Shown here piece by piece: positions 24,378 to 32,966 of a stretch of 46,886 nucleotides of DNA. Both the position numbers and the translations under genes were made by a program. This DNA comes from Butyrivibrio sp. GTDB lineage: Bacteria > Bacillota > Clostridia > Lachnospirales > Lachnospiraceae. The notes beneath the pieces were generated by a model. The model saw only the letters and a list, made by a program, of their open reading frames with translations, had not been told where the DNA came from and did not search any database. How positions within the stretch are numbered: position 1 is the stretch's first letter; each line of letters starts with the position of its first letter. The DNA lies in NCBI GenBank assembly GCA_015056495.1, contig SVGC01000026.1, forward strand, positions 1-46,886, in the 5' to 3' direction.

Positions 24378-26171
24378 ATGGATCTCATAGATGCTATCCG
24401 CAGTATCGATAAATCTCATGAGGATGACGTATTAAACCGTCTGACTACTGTTTGGGGCGAACAACTAGATAAAAATAATGTATTGCCGGAATATCCACGT
24501 CCACAGCTGTCTCGTGACAGTTTTATCAACCTTAACGGATATTGGGAATATGCTTTTACTTCAAATGACTCTGACATGCCAGAGCAGATGGATGGCCAGA
24601 TCCTGGTTCCTTTTTCACCGGAAAGCATGTTATCAGAGGTTGAACGCACTCTCCAGCCAGATGAATATTTATGGTACAAAAAAGAACTTCCTATACTGGA
24701 TATGCCTGCACCGGGATGCAGACTTATCCTTCATTTTGGCGCTGTAGACCAGATCGCTACTGTATATCTGAATGGAAAAAAGGTAGTACATCATGTAGGC
24801 GGATACATACCTTTCTCCGTAGACATCACTGATGAGCTCTACTCCGACAACAATATTCTGGTAGTCCGTGTCGAGGACACAACAGATTCTTCATATCATA
24901 ACAGAGGTAAGCAGAAGCTCCTTAGAGGCGGTATGTATTATACTGCTCAGAGTGGAATATGGCAGACTGTATGGATGGAGTGGGTTCCATCAACTTATAT
25001 CACCAATCTGTATATAGCACCTTCAGAAGATCTGACTACTCTGAATCTGACTGTATATCTGAACAATAATGACAAGCCTGTCACTGTTACTGTTTTTGAT
25101 GATGAAGACATGATAAATACACAGACAGCAGCTGCTCCTCGTGATTCCAACGATGTATCAATGAAACTCACCATTGCAGATGCCTGCCTATGGACACCGG
25201 ATGACCCTCATCTGTATGATCTGGTAATTACCTGTGGCAAAGACACTGTCAGATCTTATTTTGCCATGAGATGGTTTTCTGTGGAAAAAGACGACAAGGG
25301 AATCGCAAGGTTCTGTCTAAATCACGAACCGTATTTCCTTAACGGAGTGCTGGATCAGGGATATTGGCCTGACGGACTCTATACTGCTCCTAATGACGAA
25401 GCGTTTATTTTTGATATAGAAGAAATGAAGCGTCTTGGATTTAATATGATGCGTAAGCATGCCAAGGTCGAGGCTGCAAGATGGTATTATCACTGCGACC
25501 GACTGGGCATGATAGTATGGCAGGATATGGTCAGCGGCGGAACCACTTATGCCAAGCCAGTGGTATCATATCTTCCAACACTCTTCCCTAAAATTTTTGG
25601 CAAGATGCATGATGGTCCTTCTCACTATCACATCTTCTCAAGAGACTCCGCAGAAGGAAGACTTCAGTGGCTTGAAGAGATGCAGGAGACTATCAAGACC
25701 TTGATAAATGTACCTAGTATCGCAACCTGGGTACTGTTCAATGAAGGTTGGGGCCAGTTTGATGCCAATGACGCAACCAAGCTTGCTCTTAAGATGGATG
25801 ACACAAGACCTATAGATCAGGCCAGTGGATGGTTTGATCAGCATGGTGGAAATTTCTTGAGTAATCACAACTACTTCAGAAGACTTAAGGCTGAAAAAGA
25901 TAAATTCGGAAGAGCCTTTGTTTATTCTGAGTTCGGAGGCCTTGCCTGCCACGTTGATGGTCACTCAAGTGTAGATAGGGTCTACGGATACAAACGTTAT
26001 GACACATTGGAAGAATTTAACGCTGCATATAAAGAGCTGATGGAAAAGAGCTTTTTGCCACTTGGCGAAAAAGGCCTCAGCGGCGGCGTGTATACACAGG
26101 TCAGCGATGTTGAAGAGGAAGTAAACGGACTCCTGACTTATGACCGAAAGGTATGCAAGGTAAAAGAATAA
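24378..26171 (+). CDS. Glycoside hydrolase family 2 enzyme (beta-galactosidase/glucuronidase-like)
   Basis: A 597-residue intracellular GH2 protein with no signal peptide. The N-terminal sugar-binding jelly roll (about 30-200) includes YWEYAF, LHFGAVDQIATVYLNGKKV and YHNRGKQKLLRGGMYYTAQSGIWQTVWME. An Ig-like domain (about 205-305) follows, then the TIM barrel. The acid/base is the Glu of WVLFNEGWGQFD and the nucleophile the Glu of FVYSEFGG. The enzyme is shorter than LacZ and resembles compact GH2 proteins of gut and rumen anaerobes. The substrate is not predictable. It has its own AGAGG site and terminator and no sugar transporter nearby. Confidence 0.9.
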   Translation: MDLIDAIRSIDKSHEDDVLNRLTTVWGEQLDKNNVLPEYPRPQLSRDSFINLNGYWEYAFTSNDSDMPEQMDGQILVPFSPESMLSEVERTLQPDEYLWYKKELPILDMPAPGCRLILHFGAVDQIATVYLNGKKVVHHVGGYIPFSVDITDELYSDNNILVVRVEDTTDSSYHNRGKQKLLRGGMYYTAQSGIWQTVWMEWVPSTYITNLYIAPSEDLTTLNLTVYLNNNDKPVTVTVFDDEDMINTQTAAAPRDSNDVSMKLTIADACLWTPDDPHLYDLVITCGKDTVRSYFAMRWFSVEKDDKGIARFCLNHEPYFLNGVLDQGYWPDGLYTAPNDEAFIFDIEEMKRLGFNMMRKHAKVEAARWYYHCDRLGMIVWQDMVSGGTTYAKPVVSYLPTLFPKIFGKMHDGPSHYHIFSRDSAEGRLQWLEEMQETIKTLINVPSIATWVLFNEGWGQFDANDATKLALKMDDTRPIDQASGWFDQHGGNFLSNHNYFRRLKAEKDKFGRAFVYSEFGGLACHVDGHSSVDRVYGYKRYDTLEEFNAAYKELMEKSFLPLGEKGLSGGVYTQVSDVEEEVNGLLTYDRKVCKVKE

Positions 26172-26179
26172 AAGAGGAA

Positions 26180-26219
26180 AAAATCTCCTGGAATCTTTAT
26201 TGGATTTCAGGAGATTTTT
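26180..26219 (+). terminator. Terminator of the GH2 gene
   Basis: AAAATCTCCTG (26180-26190) pairs with CAGGAGATTTTT (26208-26219) around a 17-base loop. It begins nine bases after the stop codon. Confidence 0.85.
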
Positions 26220-26247
26220 ATTGCCACTGTGTGTCGGAATAGTGAAA

Positions 26248-26319
26248 TGAGTCACTGGGGACGTATCAGATTGACTCATTGTGCACAATGAGTCAATCTG
26301 ATACGTCCCCAGTGACTCA
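26248..26319. repeat. Palindromic intergenic element, copy 2: perfect 72-bp palindrome
   Basis: The two 36-base arms are exact reverse complements centred on GTG|CAC at 26283/26284. Each arm starts TGAGTCACTGGGGACGTATC at its outer end. A short extra piece of the right end (CCCAGTGACTC) follows at 26324-26334. Like copy 1 it lies between convergent genes, here the GH2 and MATE genes. Confidence 0.95.
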
Positions 26320-26342
26320 CCGCCCCAGTGACTCTTTTAAAT

Positions 26343-27710
26343 TCAGACTTTCTCAACTTCTCCGTCAAAAAGCATCTGCAGCTTGTTCCTTACATGAAGG
26401 AATGCAGGTATCAGGAAGATATCGGCAAATACCCACGCAAGAGGGCTGGCAAGAGATATTCCTGTGATGCCCATAAGCGGAACAAGTATCAGGGCTACAA
26501 GGACTCTTGCTATCATCTCACATACTCCTGCAAGAATTGCAAACATACTAAAGCCCATACCCTGTATCAGGAATCTTACAATATTTACAAATGCCAAAGG
26601 TATGTAGAAAAGGCTGTTCCAGAAGATAAAGGTCTCTGCATAGCCAATGACCACATCATCTGACTCACTGAGGAACAGACTGGCAATAGTGCCTCCTATA
26701 AAATGAAGCACAATGAAGGCAAGTATTGAATATACTATTCCAAGTTTGATCGCTGCCATCAGGCCTTCGCTGAGGTGATCCAACTTTTTGGCGCCAACAT
26801 TTTGTCCACCGTAAGTTGCCATGGTAGAACCAAGAGCATCAAAAGGACAACAGAAAAACATTCCTACTCTTCCGGCTGCAGTTACTGCAGCTACTGCATC
26901 AGAGCCCTGTCCATTGATCGCAACCTGTAAGATAACGCTTCCAATTGCTGTAATGGAATACTGAAGGCCCATTGGAACGCCCATATTCAAAAGGATAAAG
27001 AAATGACTTTTATCAATCTCCCAGTCTTTTTTCTTAAGTCTAAGAAGCTCAACCTTTTTTACAATAAAGACAATACAGCAGATACTTGAAACAGCCTGTG
27101 AAATAACAGTTGCAAGAGCTGCTCCGGTGACACCCATGTGAAATACGAGAATGAACAACAGGTCCAGACCTATATTTACAAAAGATGCAATTACTAGGAA
27201 TTCAACAGGGTGCTTACTATCTCCTAGCGCTCTGATGATACCTGACAAAAGGTTATACATGTAGATGATAGGTATGCCAAGGAATATCACAAATATGTAA
27301 TCGTAAGCATAATCAAGTGATTCACTAGGTGTATCCATGGCAATCAGGATATCCCTGCAAAAGATGCTGACTAAAAGTGTCATGACCACGGCAAATGCAG
27401 AGCACAGCATGATGCTATGTGTCACGAACTTACGCATGCTATCATAGTCTTTGGCGCCAAATCTCTGGGCAATAGGGATTGCAAAACCACTACACACTCC
27501 CATGCAAAAACCGATGACCATAAAATTGATAGCACCGGTGGAACCAACGCCTGCAAGTGCAAGTTTTCCAAGGCTCCTACCAACGATCATGGTATCAACA
27601 AGATTGTAGAACTGCTGGAACAAAAATCCGAATAACAGTGGGACCGAAAAGCCCAATATCAATTTCATTGGATTACCAACAGTCAGATCCTTTACAGTAT
27701 TATTTTCCAT
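26343..27710 (-). CDS. MATE-family multidrug/metabolite exporter
   Basis: A 455-residue membrane protein with about twelve hydrophobic segments in two related halves. Typical MATE features are DLTVGNPMKLILGFSVPLLFGFLFQQFYNLVDTMIVGR at the N-terminus (first segment and the conserved FNxVD-like region), GVGSTGAINFMVIGF, and in the second half GLQYSITAIGSVILQVAING. MATE proteins exchange Na+ or H+ for organic cations or metabolites. It starts three bases after the metI stop and is thus probably in the metNI transcript. That placement is unusual and may mean export linked to sulfur or amino-acid metabolism. Confidence 0.92.
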   Translation of the reverse strand: MENNTVKDLTVGNPMKLILGFSVPLLFGFLFQQFYNLVDTMIVGRSLGKLALAGVGSTGAINFMVIGFCMGVCSGFAIPIAQRFGAKDYDSMRKFVTHSIMLCSAFAVVMTLLVSIFCRDILIAMDTPSESLDYAYDYIFVIFLGIPIIYMYNLLSGIIRALGDSKHPVEFLVIASFVNIGLDLLFILVFHMGVTGAALATVISQAVSSICCIVFIVKKVELLRLKKKDWEIDKSHFFILLNMGVPMGLQYSITAIGSVILQVAINGQGSDAVAAVTAAGRVGMFFCCPFDALGSTMATYGGQNVGAKKLDHLSEGLMAAIKLGIVYSILAFIVLHFIGGTIASLFLSESDDVVIGYAETFIFWNSLFYIPLAFVNIVRFLIQGMGFSMFAILAGVCEMIARVLVALILVPLMGITGISLASPLAWVFADIFLIPAFLHVRNKLQMLFDGEVEKV

Positions 27711-27713
27711 TAT

Positions 27714-28391
27714 TTATACCCGCATATTTCTCTTATCAAGCTTCTTACTAAGCTTCATGCCTATAAACTGCATTATCTGCACAAGGATAATAAGAAGAAC
27801 TACAGTTACTAACATAACTACTGTTTCATATCTGTAATAACCATATCTGATAGCTATATCACCAAGGCCGCCACCACCGACAGTTCCCGCCATAGCTGAA
27901 TATCCAAGTATAGTACCCATTGCAATGGTACATCCAACTATAAGTGATGTACGTGCTTCTTTCATCATGACTTTCCAGATGATAGTCCAGTTGCTGGCAC
28001 CCATACTCTGTGCTGCTTCAATGACACCTCTGTCAACTTCGAGAAGTGATGATTCAACCATACGTGCAATAAATGGTGCGGCGCACAGTACAAGCGGAAC
28101 GATAGTAGCTGTAGGGCCATAGCTCTTGCCGACTATCAGCTTGGTCAGCGGGATCACCATGATCAGTAATATCAAAAACGGGATACTTCTAACAATATTT
28201 ACAATGAAGTCCATTACCTTATAAACAACTGTCATAGGCTTAAGTCCGTTTGGAGCAGTTACTACAAGGATAATGCCCATTGGTATTCCAAGGATATAGG
28301 CAAAAAGAGTTGACATAAGTGTCATATACAATGTCATCAGTGTGCCTTCTCCAAGCATTGATCCATATTCATTAAAAAAATCAGCCAACAT
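27714..28391 (-). CDS. metI: D-methionine/methionine ABC transporter permease
   Basis: A 225-residue membrane permease with five segments. The EAA-type loop reads EAAQSMGASNWTIIWKVMMKEA, and MetI-specific motifs are RSIPFLILLIMVIPLTKLIVG and GYSAMAGTVGGGGLGDIAIRYGY. It pairs with MetN, whose coding end it overlaps by 11 bases, and receives methionine or a related ligand from MetQ. A GGAGG lies 12 bases before the start. Confidence 0.95.
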   Translation of the reverse strand: MLADFFNEYGSMLGEGTLMTLYMTLMSTLFAYILGIPMGIILVVTAPNGLKPMTVVYKVMDFIVNIVRSIPFLILLIMVIPLTKLIVGKSYGPTATIVPLVLCAAPFIARMVESSLLEVDRGVIEAAQSMGASNWTIIWKVMMKEARTSLIVGCTIAMGTILGYSAMAGTVGGGGLGDIAIRYGYYRYETVVMLVTVVLLIILVQIMQFIGMKLSKKLDKRNMRV

Positions 28392-29409
28392 AATTCTCTA
28401 ATACCTCCACTTCCAGCTGTCTATCCTTAAGAAAAGCAAGCATAGAATCTGCAAGCTGTTCATCATCAGGAAGCTGTAATATCATCTGTCCTTTGGCAAT
28501 ACCACCAATATCTCTGGTATCAGCCAATAGAATATTTACTGGTGTCTTGAATTCCAAAACCATATTGGCAACAACAGGCTCAAAGGATGAGTTCTGAGAA
28601 AAGACTATTCTCACACACTTTTTACTGCTCATGGATGCAACCTGAGAACTCTGTCCCTCAGGGAACACAAGCTTTTTAGCTGCTGCAGACTGAGGATTGG
28701 AAAAGACATCAACCACTTTTCCTGTCTCTGCAAGCTCTCCTTTGTCAATTATTGCAACCTTATTACAGATCTCCTCAACAACAGACATTGAATGAGTGAT
28801 GATAACTATTGTGATACCATGTTTTTCATTGATCTCTTTAAGAAGTGCAAGGATTGATTTGGTAGTTGTTGGATCAAGAGCACTTGTAGCCTCATCACAC
28901 AGCAGTATCTTAGGATTATTAGCAAGGGCTCTTGCTATAGCAACTCTCTGCTGCTGACCACCTGATAACTGTGCAGGATAGCTCTTGGCTTTATCAGCAA
29001 GTCCAACCTCTGTCAGTAATTCCATGGCTCTCTTTTTAGCTTTTTTTCTATCTACTCCTGCTATCTCCATTGGGAACATAACATTGCCAATAACATTTCT
29101 CTGCATGAGAAGATTGAAATGCTGGAATATCATAGCAATACTAAGTCTCTCTGCTCGCAGCTGAGCCGGAGACATGGCATTAAGATCATGTCCATCTACA
29201 TAAACTGTTCCTGTAGTCGGTCTCTCCAAGAAATTAAGGCATCTTACAAGTGTTGATTTACCAGCTCCAGACATACCGATTATTCCGAATATATCGCCAC
29301 GCATGATATCCAGATTGATATTTCTCAGAGCTTCAACATTATTATCTTTACCTTTAAAGGTCTTGCTGACATCAGCAACCTTGATTATAACGTCTGACGT
29401 ACTTTCCAT
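28381..29409 (-). CDS. metN: Methionine ABC transporter ATP-binding protein with C-terminal NIL domain
   Basis: A 342-residue ATPase. The nucleotide-binding domain has GMSGAGKSTLVRC (Walker A, GxSGAGKS), LSGGQQQRVAIARAL (signature) and ILLCDEATSALDP (Walker B). Residues about 265-342 form the NIL domain, which in MetN binds methionine and inhibits transport when internal methionine is high. The gene begins about 30 bases after a strong hairpin with a T run that follows cysK, so expression depends on read-through or on a promoter between cysK and metN. Confidence 0.96.
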   Translation of the reverse strand: MESTSDVIIKVADVSKTFKGKDNNVEALRNINLDIMRGDIFGIIGMSGAGKSTLVRCLNFLERPTTGTVYVDGHDLNAMSPAQLRAERLSIAMIFQHFNLLMQRNVIGNVMFPMEIAGVDRKKAKKRAMELLTEVGLADKAKSYPAQLSGGQQQRVAIARALANNPKILLCDEATSALDPTTTKSILALLKEINEKHGITIVIITHSMSVVEEICNKVAIIDKGELAETGKVVDVFSNPQSAAAKKLVFPEGQSSQVASMSSKKCVRIVFSQNSSFEPVVANMVLEFKTPVNILLADTRDIGGIAKGQMILQLPDDEQLADSMLAFLKDRQLEVEVLENYVG

Positions 29410-29435
29410 AAAAACTCCCTAAAACTGATATTAAT

Positions 29436-29474
29436 AAAAAACTTGTGGGGCAAAAGGCCATTGTCCCACAAGTT
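29436..29474 (-). terminator. Hairpin terminator between cysK and metN (possible attenuator)
   Basis: On the minus strand AACTTGTGGGAC (29463-29474) pairs with G(C)CCCACAAGTT (29440-29451) and is followed by a T-rich run. It leaves only about 30 bases to the metN start, so it could end cysK transcripts or control entry into metNI. Confidence 0.75.
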
Positions 29475-29585
29475 AATATTATCACAGTAGATTATTTTTT
29501 TATACTTAATGATTAGACAAGTTTGCTTGATGCTATTTCTTTGTTAGTGAGTGAACATTAACGCTTTTTCAAGCCGTTGACCTGT

Positions 29586-30524
29586 TTACTCAGCTGTAAA
29601 CATTGCTGTTGAAAGGTAGCGGTCACCTGAATCTGGAAGAAGAACTACAATGTTCTTGCCCTTGAACTCTTCTCTCTTAGCAACTTCGATTGCTGCCCAA
29701 AGCGCTGCACCAGATGAGATACCTACAAGGATACCTTCAGTCTTACCGAACTGAGCTCCCTTAGCAAATGCATCTTCATTTTTTACTCTGATGATCTCAT
29801 CATAAATCTCTGTATTAAGTACCTTTGGTACGAAGCCTGCACCAATACCCTGGATCTTATGTGGACCTGGCTTTTCTCCTGAAAGAACTGGTGAAGAATC
29901 CGGCTCAACAGCGATTATCTTAACGTTAGGATTCTTAGACTTTAAGAATTCACCAACACCTGTGATAGTACCACCTGTACCAACACCAGCGATGAATACA
30001 TCAACCTGTCCGTCTGTATCTTCCCAGATCTCAGGACCTGTTGTCTCTCTGTGTGCCTGTGAGTTTGCAGGATTGTCGAACTGTCCAAGGATAATAGAAC
30101 CTGGAGTGTTCTTCTGAAGCTCTTCAGCTTTTGCAATTGCTCCCTTCATACCCTGAGCGCCTTCTGTAAGAACAAGCTCAGCACCATAAGCCTTAAGAAG
30201 TGTTCTTCTCTCGACTGACATTGTATCAGGAAGGGTAAGTACTGCCTTGTATCCCTTAGCAGCTGCGATTGCTGCAAGACCGATACCTGTATTTCCTGAT
30301 GTAGGCTCAATGATTGTTGCGCCTGGCTTAATCTTGCCGCTCTTCTCAGCATCCTCGATCATTGCAAGTGCTACTCTATCCTTAACTGATCCAGCTGGAT
30401 TTAAATACTCAAGCTTTGCAAGGATCTTTGCATCCTTAACTTCGTTTGCCTTTGAAAAATTCTGTACTTCTAAAATAGGAGTCTTTCCAATTAACTGTGT
30501 TGAACTTGTCTTAATGTTTGCCAT
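29586..30524 (-). CDS. cysK: Cysteine synthase (O-acetylserine sulfhydrylase)
   Basis: A 312-residue PLP enzyme making cysteine from O-acetylserine and sulfide. Signatures are [19 protein letters not shown] with the PLP lysine, the [11 protein letters not shown] asparagine loop, the phosphate loop [15 protein letters not shown], and [15 protein letters not shown]. Length is standard. It forms the biosynthetic link between sulfide derived from sulfonates or sulfite and cysteine. It has a strong promoter and a structured leader, and lies between metQ and metNI. Confidence 0.97.
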   Translation of the reverse strand: MANIKTSSTQLIGKTPILEVQNFSKANEVKDAKILAKLEYLNPAGSVKDRVALAMIEDAEKSGKIKPGATIIEPTSGNTGIGLAAIAAAKGYKAVLTLPDTMSVERRTLLKAYGAELVLTEGAQGMKGAIAKAEELQKNTPGSIILGQFDNPANSQAHRETTGPEIWEDTDGQVDVFIAGVGTGGTITGVGEFLKSKNPNVKIIAVEPDSSPVLSGEKPGPHKIQGIGAGFVPKVLNTEIYDEIIRVKNEDAFAKGAQFGKTEGILVGISSGAALWAAIEVAKREEFKGKNIVVLLPDSGDRYLSTAMFTAE

Positions 30525-30680
30525 AGTTGTTTCTTCCCTTCGTATGTATTTTTGTTTTTTGTTATTACTGTTTGTGTGTTACGTTTTGTGGATATTACTT
30601 TTTAATTAGCACCACTCTTGTGGTTCCTTGTATAAGCTTTTTCTTATTTCCTATTTCTTTACTAGGAAAAGTATGATTTG
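30525..30680 (-). promoter_or_regulatory. Structured leader of cysK (about 150 nt)
   Basis: Between the promoter and the cysK start the transcript can form TTTCCTA/TAGGAAA (near 30655-30677) and CCAC-AAGA-GTGG (near 30610-30621) hairpins, followed by an A-rich stretch and a GAAGGGAAG ribosome site. The T-box sequence AGGGTGGNACCGCG is not present and no S-box core is visible, so no known riboswitch is claimed. Confidence 0.35.
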
Positions 30681-30709
30681 ATTTTATATCCATTTTATCC
30701 GGTTGTCAA
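30681..30709 (-). promoter_or_regulatory. Strong promoter of cysK
   Basis: On the minus strand TTGACA (30704-30709) and TAAAAT (30681-30686) are separated by exactly 17 bases. An inverted repeat ACCATTATATTTCATATAAC lies further upstream near 30745-30765 and could be a regulator site. Confidence 0.8.
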
Positions 30710-30834
30710 TTACTTTTTCTAATACATTATTAAAAAATTTGTTATATGAAATATAATGGTTCGTTTACATATAAGAAATGGACTTTCCCTGTTTTTATAT
30801 GTAGCAGCATGTTACGGCACCTAGTACAGATGTT

Positions 30835-30877
30835 TTAAAATAACAAGCCTTGCAGGGTCGCTGCAAGGCTTGTTATT
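30835..30877 (-). terminator. Terminator of metQ
   Basis: A perfect 17-bp stem (30839-30855 with 30861-30877, core AACAAGCCTTGCAG) with a five-base loop is followed on the minus strand by TTTT. It lies about 65 bases past the metQ stop. Confidence 0.9.
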
Positions 30878-30940
30878 GAGTAATATAATATCATGTTAAA
30901 ATTGGAAAATTATAGACTATCGTATTCTTCAATATGCTGA

Positions 30941-31888
30941 TCAATCCTCAAAAGGAACAACTGCTCCATCATATGTATCTTCGATGAACTGCTTGATTTC
31001 ATCAGACTTAAGAACTTCTACAAGAGCTTTAATGCCTTCGCTCTCTTCGTTGCCTTCCTTAACAGCGATGACATTAACGTATGTCTGAGCTGCTTCTGAA
31101 TCGCTTGTCTCATAAGCAAGGGCATCCTGGCCTACTGAGAAACCAGCTTCAAGAGCGTAGTTACCGTTAAGGACTACATATGCTACTTCACCAACTACTC
31201 TTGATACCTGAGCTGCTTCAAGTTCCTGAATCTTTACGTTGTAAGGATTCTCTTCGATATCATTAACTGTTGCTGTAAGACCTGCATCTGCTTTCAGCTT
31301 GATGATGCCGTTAGCTTCAAGAAGAAGCAGTGCTCTGGCTTCATTAGTTGTATCATTAGGAACTGCAATTACATCGCCATCAGCAATATCATCAAGTGAT
31401 GTCTTTGTTCCTGGATAGATACCAAATGGCTCATAGTGGATACCACCGGCATTTACAAGATGTGTTCCCTTCTCTTCATTGAAGTTTTCAAGATATGGAA
31501 TGTGCTGGAAGTAGTTAGCATCAAACTCACCGCTCTCAACAACAAGGTTTGGCTGAACGTAATCTTCAAACTCTGTAACTTCAAGTGTCCATCCCTGCTC
31601 TGCGAGAAGCTTAGCTGCTTCCTGTAAGATTTCAGCATGTGGTGTTGGAGAAGCTGCAACTGTGATTGTTCCCTTATCCTCTACTGTCTCTGCAACTTCA
31701 GATGTTTCTGTTGTAGCCTCTGCAGCTGCCTCTGTTGTAGCTGCTTCTGTTGCGTCTGCTGCTTCAGTCTGCTGAGATGTCTCTGTTGTGCTCTCTGCAC
31801 TTGCGCTTCCGCATCCTGCAAGAGCTGATACTGTAAGTACTGCAACTGATGCGCTTGCAACTAATTTGTTAATAAGATTCTTCTTCAT
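30941..31888 (-). CDS. metQ: MetQ/NlpA-family methionine-binding lipoprotein
   Basis: Translation most likely begins at the ATG at 31886-31888, which follows GGAGGA; the frame is open further upstream. The 315-residue product has a lipoprotein signal (KKNLINKLVASASVAVLTVS) with lipobox LAGC, and an acidic Thr/Glu/Ala linker of about 45 residues. The NlpA/MetQ fold shows TITVAASPTPHAEIL, ANYFQHIPYLENFN, HYEPFGIYPGKT, IAVPNDTTNEARALLLLE and VGEVAYVVLNGNYA. It delivers methionine or a related compound to MetNI. It has its own terminator, so it is transcribed apart from cysK and metNI. Confidence 0.92.
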   Translation of the reverse strand: MKKNLINKLVASASVAVLTVSALAGCGSASAESTTETSQQTEAADATEAATTEAAAEATTETSEVAETVEDKGTITVAASPTPHAEILQEAAKLLAEQGWTLEVTEFEDYVQPNLVVESGEFDANYFQHIPYLENFNEEKGTHLVNAGGIHYEPFGIYPGTKTSLDDIADGDVIAVPNDTTNEARALLLLEANGIIKLKADAGLTATVNDIEENPYNVKIQELEAAQVSRVVGEVAYVVLNGNYALEAGFSVGQDALAYETSDSEAAQTYVNVIAVKEGNEESEGIKALVEVLKSDEIKQFIEDTYDGAVVPFED

Positions 31889-32087
31889 AATATTTTTCCT
31901 CCTCTGTATACCATTCTCAATAATGGCATGATCCTCACTCATTAATTTCGCTCCGAAAACGAAATTTATAATAAATAAAATACATCAAGTTTACTTTTTT
32001 GTACAATTCTAAAAAAGTAGAGCTGGTTATAATTTTTGCCTATATCGAAATCAGAGCATCGCGCGAGTGCGCATCCTTAGCGGAGCG

Positions 32088-32129
32088 TTTTTTATATCAT
32101 AGGAAAGCAATTTCCTATGATATAAAAAA
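32088..32129. repeat. Perfect 19-bp inverted repeat with GCAA loop
   Basis: TTTTTTATATCATAGGAAA (32088-32106) is exactly mirrored by 32111-32129 around the tetraloop GCAA. It abuts the terminator of the amino-acid ABC operon and lies in the metQ 5' region. Either strand would give a long hairpin ending in a T run. To its left is a GC-rich stretch, CGCGCGAGTGCGCATCC, followed by TTAGCGGAGCG. Confidence 0.9.
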
Positions 32130-32151
32130 GACCGCAACCCTTGCGAGTCTA
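32124..32151 (-). terminator. Terminator of the cysteine-type ABC operon
   Basis: On the minus strand GAC-A-(bulge)-CGCAA pairs with TTGCG-GTC around a CCC/GGG loop (32130-32149) and is followed by TTTTTT. It lies about 65 bases after the ATPase stop codon. Confidence 0.75.
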
Positions 32152-32213
32152 CGGTCCATTTTCTCAGCCTGTCACTATTCTTTTTTGCATCATAATTCTA
32201 TCATGTATCATCA

Positions 32214-32966
32214 TTATTTCTTTGAATATTCAAAGGTCTGAAGGAATTTCCTGGCTCTCTCAGTCTTTGGCGCAGTGAAGAATTCTTCAGGAGAAGCTTC
32301 TTCTACCAACTCTCCGCCGTCGAGGAATAATATCCTGTCAGCAATAGCTCTGGCAAAAGACATTTCATGTGTAACAATGAGCATGGTCTTGCCTGACTGG
32401 GCAAGCTCAAGCATTGTCTGAAGAACTTCATGTACCATCTCAGGATCCAACGCTGCTGTCACTTCATCAAAAAGCATAATCTCAGGGTGCATGCATAGCG
32501 CTCTTACTATAGCAACTCTCTGCTTTTGTCCACCTGATAACTGTCTTGGAAAAGAGTCTTTTTTATCTGCAAGTCCAACTCGCTCAAGAAGAGCAATAGC
32601 CTCTTTTTCAACTTCAGCTTTTTTCCTCTTCTGGACTTTCATTGGTGCAAGGGTTATGTTCTGAAGAACAGTCATATGTGGAAAAAGGTCATAGCTCTGG
32701 AATACCATACCAATCTTTTGTCTGATCTCAGAGAGATCTTTGGAGCCCTGTACCACAGTCTGTTCATCAACATATATATTACCTGACTGGATATCCTCAA
32801 GACCATTGATACATCTTAATAGTGTACTCTTACCACATCCTGATGGTCCGATTATAACTATTACTTCGCCGCTTTTAACTGTCAGGTCAAAGTCTTTTAA
32901 TATGACATTATCTCCAAAAGCTTTATGCAAATGCTCTATTTTTAAAATCTCATTTTTACTGCTCAT
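32214..32966 (-). CDS. Polar amino-acid ABC transporter ATP-binding protein
   Basis: A 250-residue ATPase of the GlnQ/TcyC group. Walker A is GPSGCGKSTLLRC, the Q-loop lies in GMVFQSYDLFPHMTVLQN, the signature is LSGGQKQRVAIVRAL, Walker B is IMLFDEVTAALDPE and the H-loop follows in LIVTHEMSFARAIADR. No regulatory C-terminal domain is present. It overlaps the second permease gene by four bases and energises the transporter whose binding protein resembles the cysteine receptor CjaA. Confidence 0.95.
   Translation of the reverse strand: MSSKNEILKIEHLHKAFGDNVILKDFDLTVKSGEVIVIIGPSGCGKSTLLRCINGLEDIQSGNIYVDEQTVVQGSKDLSEIRQKIGMVFQSYDLFPHMTVLQNITLAPMKVQKRKKAEVEKEAIALLERVGLADKKDSFPRQLSGGQKQRVAIVRALCMHPEIMLFDEVTAALDPEMVHEVLQTMLELAQSGKTMLIVTHEMSFARAIADRILFLDGGELVEEASPEEFFTAPKTERARKFLQTFEYSKK

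Noticed and set aside
30600..30640. T-box antiterminator in the cysK leader (GAGTGGTGC resembles part of the motif)
   Set aside because: The conserved AGGGTGGNACCGCG is not matched, no specifier stem is visible, and no terminator lies before cysK.
31889..32090. SAM (S-box) riboswitch before metQ
   Set aside because: The leader contains only short hairpins; the S-box core and its terminator are absent.
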